Positions 60,747-64,000 of a stretch of 64,000 nucleotides of DNA are shown piece by piece. The notes beneath the pieces were generated by a model, which saw only the letters and a program-made list of their open reading frames with translations, searched no databases and was not told the DNA's origin. Each line of letters opens with the position of its first letter. Within the stretch, counting starts at the first letter, position 1. The position numbers and the translations under genes were made by a program. Source of the stretch: Terriglobia bacterium. Its GTDB lineage: Bacteria; Acidobacteriota; Terriglobia; Terriglobales; Acidobacteriaceae. The stretch lies in the NCBI GenBank assembly GCA_020073165.1, contig JAIQFP010000008.1, forward strand, positions 62,001-126,000, in the 5' to 3' direction.

Positions 60747-61961
60747 TCAGTGCTTCTCAATCACCCTCTTGATCCGCTCAAACGCCCAGTCGATCTCTTC
60801 GCGCTTGATGACCAACGGAGGCGCCACCCGGATGACGTGGTCGTGAGTTTCTTTGCAGAGAATGCCTTCCTGCTTCAGCGCCTCGCAGTACGGCCGTGCC
60901 GGGCTATGCAGTTCAATTCCAATCCACAGACCTTTGCCGCGGACTTCCTTCAGGTCAGGGCTGCGCAGTGTCTGCAGCTTATCCAGGAAGTACGCCCCGA
61001 GCTCTGCAGAGCGTTCCACCATCCTCTCCTCGACCAGCACCCGCAGCGCTGTCCGCGCCACCGCGCAGCCCAGCGGATTACCGCCAAAGGTGCTGCCGTG
61101 ATCTCCGGGCTTGTACACCCCGAGAATTTCCTTGGAAGATAGCACCGCGGACACAGGGTAGAAGCCGCCCGCCAGCGCCTTGCCGACGATGAGCACGTCG
61201 GGGGTGATGCCTTCATGCATGTACGCGAACAGCTTCCCGGTGCGCCCCAGCCCTGACTGAATCTCATCGGTCATCAGCAGCACGTGGTTCGCGTGGCAGA
61301 TTTCAGCAGCCTCCTTCAGGAATCCCTTGGAAGGAATGATGATTCCAGCCTCGCCCTGAATTGGTTCCACCAGAAACGCGCAGGTGTTGGGCGTAATCGC
61401 CGCACGCAGGGCCTGCGCATCGCCGAAGGGGATGATCTTGAATCCCGGCGTGAAGGGTCCGAACCCGTCGCGATATTGCTCGTCAGTAGAGAAGCTGATG
61501 ATGCTGATGGTCCGCCCGTGAAAGTTATTGGCGCAGACGATGATCTCAGCCTTCCCGTCCGGGATGCCCTTTACCTTGTATCCCCACTTGCGGGCGGTTT
61601 TCACCGCGGTCTCGACCGCTTCGGCGCCCGTGTTCATGGGCAGCGTCATGTCGAAGCCGGTCAACTCATGCAGTTCCTTGCAGAGCAATGGAAGCTGGTC
61701 ATTGCGAAACGCGCGCGAGGTCAGCGTGACCTTGTTCGCCTGCTCCGCCAGCGTCTTCAGGATTTTGGGATGGCAGTGCCCCTGGTTCACGGCCGAATAC
61801 GCAGCCAGACAGTCCAGATACCGCTTGCTGTCGACGTCGTACACCCAGACGCCACCCGCGCGCTCGATGACGACGTCCAGCGGATGGTAGTTATGAGCTC
61901 CAAATTCGTTCTCCAGTTCGACGAAGTCGTGTGTGCGCAGAACCTCTTCTATGACCGGCAT
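60747..61961 (-). CDS. rocD: Ornithine aminotransferase
   Basis: A 404-residue class III aminotransferase turning ornithine and 2-oxoglutarate into glutamate semialdehyde and glutamate. Features: [16 protein letters not shown] at the N-terminus, [37 protein letters not shown] and the PLP-Lys loop [12 protein letters not shown]. These fit ornithine-oxo-acid transaminase rather than acetylornithine ArgD. AAGGAA precedes the ATG. It lies downstream of the carbamoyltransferase gene. Confidence 0.92.
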   Translation of the reverse strand: MPVIEEVLRTHDFVELENEFGAHNYHPLDVVIERAGGVWVYDVDSKRYLDCLAAYSAVNQGHCHPKILKTLAEQANKVTLTSRAFRNDQLPLLCKELHELTGFDMTLPMNTGAEAVETAVKTARKWGYKVKGIPDGKAEIIVCANNFHGRTISIISFSTDEQYRDGFGPFTPGFKIIPFGDAQALRAAITPNTCAFLVEPIQGEAGIIIPSKGFLKEAAEICHANHVLLMTDEIQSGLGRTGKLFAYMHEGITPDVLIVGKALAGGFYPVSAVLSSKEILGVYKPGDHGSTFGGNPLGCAVARTALRVLVEERMVERSAELGAYFLDKLQTLRSPDLKEVRGKGLWIGIELHSPARPYCEALKQEGILCKETHDHVIRVAPPLVIKREEIDWAFERIKRVIEKH

Positions 61962-61980
61962 AAGTTCCTTTCGTGATAGT

Positions 61981-62008
61981 AGTCAGGAGTCGGGAGTCAG
62001 GAGTCAGG
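61981..62008. repeat. Heptamer array D: (AGTCAGG)x4 with inverted partner
   Basis: Units AGTCAGG, AGTCGGG, AGTCAGG, AGTCAGG. GTAGTCAGG at 61979-61987 pairs perfectly with CCTGACTAC at 62034-62042, and that right arm contains the TAG stop of the carbamoyltransferase gene (minus strand). Confidence 0.85.
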
Positions 62009-62038
62009 AAAACCATAGCGGTTGTTGCTGAATCCTGA

Positions 62039-63025
62039 CTACTGGTTCTCCAACAGCATGGTCAGCAGCGCCATCCGCACGTACAGGCCGTTGACTGCCT
62101 GACGGAAATAAAACGCCCTGGGATCATCGTCCACCGTTTTGTCCAGTTCGACGGTGCGCGGCAGCGGGTGAAGAATCATTGCGTCGGGCTTCATATGTCG
62201 AAGCACCGCGGAGTCGATCGCATAGCGTTTCAGGCCCTTGATATCCGCCACCCTCTCCGGTCGGATACGCGTCTGGTACACCACATCCACTTCCCCGATT
62301 ACCCGCTCAATTTCCGATTCCACCTCGTAGCGGATGCCATGCTCGTCCAGGTACTCCAGGATGTCCGGCTTCATCTGCATCTCGGGAGGGCTGACGAAGA
62401 AAATCTTTACCCGTTCGAATTTCGCCAGCAGGTAGGCCAGGGACCGCGCGGTACGTCCCCTGTCCAGTTCGCCGATGATGGCCACGCTCAGGCCGTCCAG
62501 CGGCCGCTCCCGGTAAATGGTGTACAGGTCGAGCAGCGCCTGCGTGGGATGTTGCCCGCCATTGCCATCGCCTGCGTTAATCACTGGAACCGGTGAAACC
62601 TGGGCCGCGCGCTTCGCGCCTCCCTCTTCGTGGTGGCGAATGACAATCACATCGGAATAGCTGCCGATGATGCGGATCGAATCTTCTACCTGCTCCGCTT
62701 CGATCTCGGAGGAAAACGCGCGTGCGTGCTCGGTGGACAGTACCCTGCCCCCCAGCCGGTGCATGGCCGCCTCAAACGAGAACCGCGTCCGGGTGGAGGG
62801 CTGGTAGAACAGCGTCGCCATGATTTTGTTCTGGTAGTCGAGGGTCCCGCCTCGCGCCACCACCCGTTCCATACCCCGCGCGCGGTTGAAGAGGTCCATC
62901 AACAGGGGAACGGTGAACTGCTGCGACTCGACCACGTGTCTCAATTTCATGTCACATCCCAGCTGCGATTGTAATGGCTGGGACTCAGTTGCCGGCTGGA
63001 CCGGAGTGAAGGCCATCTCGCGCAT
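62039..63025 (-). CDS. pyrB: Aspartate carbamoyltransferase-type (PyrB) transcarbamylase
   Basis: About 328 residues. Carbamoyl-phosphate loop PSTRTRFSFEAAMHRLGG, then INAGDGNGGQHPTQALLDLYTI, and near the C-terminus HPLPRTVELD and YFRQAVNGLYVRMALL. HPLPR points to aspartate rather than ornithine (HCLP) as acceptor. The ATG at 63025 has GGGAGG upstream, and GTG at 63031 is an alternative; both give ~25 extra N-terminal residues. A later ATG at 62950 would give a typical PyrB length. The start overlaps the carbamate kinase stop, so the two are coupled. Confidence 0.85.
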   Translation of the reverse strand: MREMAFTPVQPATESQPLQSQLGCDMKLRHVVESQQFTVPLLMDLFNRARGMERVVARGGTLDYQNKIMATLFYQPSTRTRFSFEAAMHRLGGRVLSTEHARAFSSEIEAEQVEDSIRIIGSYSDVIVIRHHEEGGAKRAAQVSPVPVINAGDGNGGQHPTQALLDLYTIYRERPLDGLSVAIIGELDRGRTARSLAYLLAKFERVKIFFVSPPEMQMKPDILEYLDEHGIRYEVESEIERVIGEVDVVYQTRIRPERVADIKGLKRYAIDSAVLRHMKPDAMILHPLPRTVELDKTVDDDPRAFYFRQAVNGLYVRMALLTMLLENQ

Positions 63026-63027
63026 GA

Positions 63028-64000
63028 TCACCGTCCTCCCACTTGGACTTCGACTTGCTTGCGCGACCGAATCGGTTCCGCATCGGCAAGTATGTGAGTG
63101 CCCCCCAATCCAGCGACGGCGCGGGTCAGGTATTCGTAGGAAGTAATAACTGCTTCCTTCCCGCCCTGGTGCAGGAACCGCAGCACCGACTCCACCTTGG
63201 GACCCATGTTTCCTGGCGGGAAGTGGCCGGCCTTGGCATGCGCTTCCAACTCCGTTGCGGTCACATAAGTCAGCGGCCGCTGCGCCGGCTTCTTGTAATC
63301 CAAATAGACAAAATCGGTGTCAGTCGATATGGCAAACACATCCACCCCTAGTTTCGATGCCAGTAATGACGAGGCGCGATCTTTATCGATCACCGCCTCC
63401 ACGCCTTGCAGCGCGCCGTTAGACCGGACTACCGGAATGCCCCCGCCGCCGCACGCGATGACCAGAACGCCAGCCTCGACCAAATCGCGGACTACCTCGA
63501 GTTCGACAATTTCGATGGGATCCGGTGAAGGTACGATCCGTCGGTAGCCGCGCGCCGCATCCTCCACAATCTGCCATCCGAACTGGCGCCTGCGTTCCTC
63601 AGCATCAGCCCGCGAATAAAACGGTCCAATGGGCTTGCTGGGATGCTGCATCGCCGGATCATCGGCAGACACCACGCATTGCGTCAGCACCGTCACCACC
63701 GGCACCTGTAAGCCCGCACGCGATAGCTCGTTGATCAGGGATTGTTGCAGCAGGTATCCGATTTCGCCCTGAGTTGAAGCATCACAAACATCGAGAGGAT
63801 GCCCGGGAACCTGGCTCGCCGCCCGTTCCGACCGAAGCAGAGCCGCTCCGACCTGGGGCCCGTTCCCGTGGGTAATGACCAAACGATAGCCGGCGCGGAT
63901 GAGGCCGACCATCTCCACCGACGTCCGTCGCGCGTTCGCCAACTGCTCCGCGACAGTACCCTTCTCGCCCGCCCGGATGAGCGAGTTACCGCCGACGGCA
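63028..64000 (-). CDS. arcC: Carbamate kinase (5' end beyond the window)
   Basis: At least 323 residues read to the window edge. The visible N-terminal part reads AVGGNSLIRAGEKGTVAEQ, the family's opening glycine-rich segment, so only a few residues are missing. Further marks: LVITHGNGPQVG, IACGGGGIPV and IDKDRASSLLASKLGVD. It makes ATP and carbamate from carbamoyl phosphate and ADP, or the reverse. It is coupled to the PyrB-type gene. With ornithine aminotransferase and a DDAH-like hydrolase downstream, it suggests arginine-derived carbamoyl-phosphate metabolism. Confidence 0.92.
   Translation of the reverse strand, partial: AVGGNSLIRAGEKGTVAEQLANARRTSVEMVGLIRAGYRLVITHGNGPQVGAALLRSERAASQVPGHPLDVCDASTQGEIGYLLQQSLINELSRAGLQVPVVTVLTQCVVSADDPAMQHPSKPIGPFYSRADAEERRRQFGWQIVEDAARGYRRIVPSPDPIEIVELEVVRDLVEAGVLVIACGGGGIPVVRSNGALQGVEAVIDKDRASSLLASKLGVDVFAISTDTDFVYLDYKKPAQRPLTYVTATELEAHAKAGHFPPGNMGPKVESVLRFLHQGGKEAVITSYEYLTRAVAGLGGTHILADAEPIRSRKQVEVQVGGR

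Noticed and set aside
61981-62042. CRISPR-like or attachment-site repeat
   Set aside because: The units are 7 nt in direct contact with no spacers, and no cas or integrase gene is nearby.

Overview
This 64 kb window of high-GC DNA most likely comes from an acidobacterium (Acidobacteriota, soil-type Terriglobia-like). Pointers are a secreted VWFA-domain protein of the acidobacterial type, a long Ser/Thr kinase with TolB-like and TPR parts, a DapD succinylase route to lysine, and many small palindromic or heptameric intergenic repeats. This assignment is inference; no rRNA or tRNA gene is visible.

Region 1 (44-21144) is one co-directional, tightly spaced run of seven genes: a membrane Fe-S oxidoreductase, EtfB, EtfA, an acyl-CoA dehydrogenase, a ~2975-residue iterative fatty acid/polyketide synthase (KS-AT-KS-ACPx4-KR-DH), a single-chain acetyl-CoA-carboxylase-like enzyme (BC-BCCP-CT) and a Sfp-type phosphopantetheinyl transferase. 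Together these could make malonyl-CoA, activate the carrier domains, build an acyl chain and oxidise an acyl thioester with electrons passed to quinone. All four carrier domains carry Thr where Ser is expected at the phosphopantetheine site. This is the best candidate for an undescribed system here.

Region 2 (21271-31248) is mixed: CBS-domain protein, VWFA protein, small secreted protein, MFS transporter, an ECF sigma / anti-sigma / DUF4097-like group, shikimate kinase, a secreted unknown, an AI-2E-type membrane protein and GalT.

Region 3 (31409-36885) is a diaminopimelate/lysine cluster in the order asd, lysC, dapB, dapA, dapD. DapA carries an extra C-terminal Cys-rich domain.

Region 4 (36929-49989) is housekeeping: HAD phosphatase, EcsC protein, RNase J, threonine-deaminase-like enzyme, a paired catalytic and non-catalytic M16 peptidase, an SH3/TPR-like exported protein, an NTF2-like protein, UppP, FtsK and a small outer-membrane barrel.

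Region 5 (50527-56614) is a redox module: small cytochrome c, HybA-like 4x[4Fe-4S] protein, HybB/NrfD-like membrane protein, a histidine kinase whose sensor domain has two c-type haem motifs, a sigma-54 activator, and an archaemetzincin protease. The last five genes overlap. No hydrogenase or molybdoenzyme catalytic subunit is present.

Region 6 (56624-64000, minus strand) has an unknown basic protein, the Ser/Thr kinase, and a nitrogen group: carbamate kinase (cut by the window end), PyrB-type carbamoyltransferase, ornithine aminotransferase and a DDAH/arginine-deiminase-superfamily hydrolase.

Intergenic DNA holds two notable repeat classes: short palindromes placed at stop codons, sometimes supplying the stop, and four arrays of exactly four 7-nt units.
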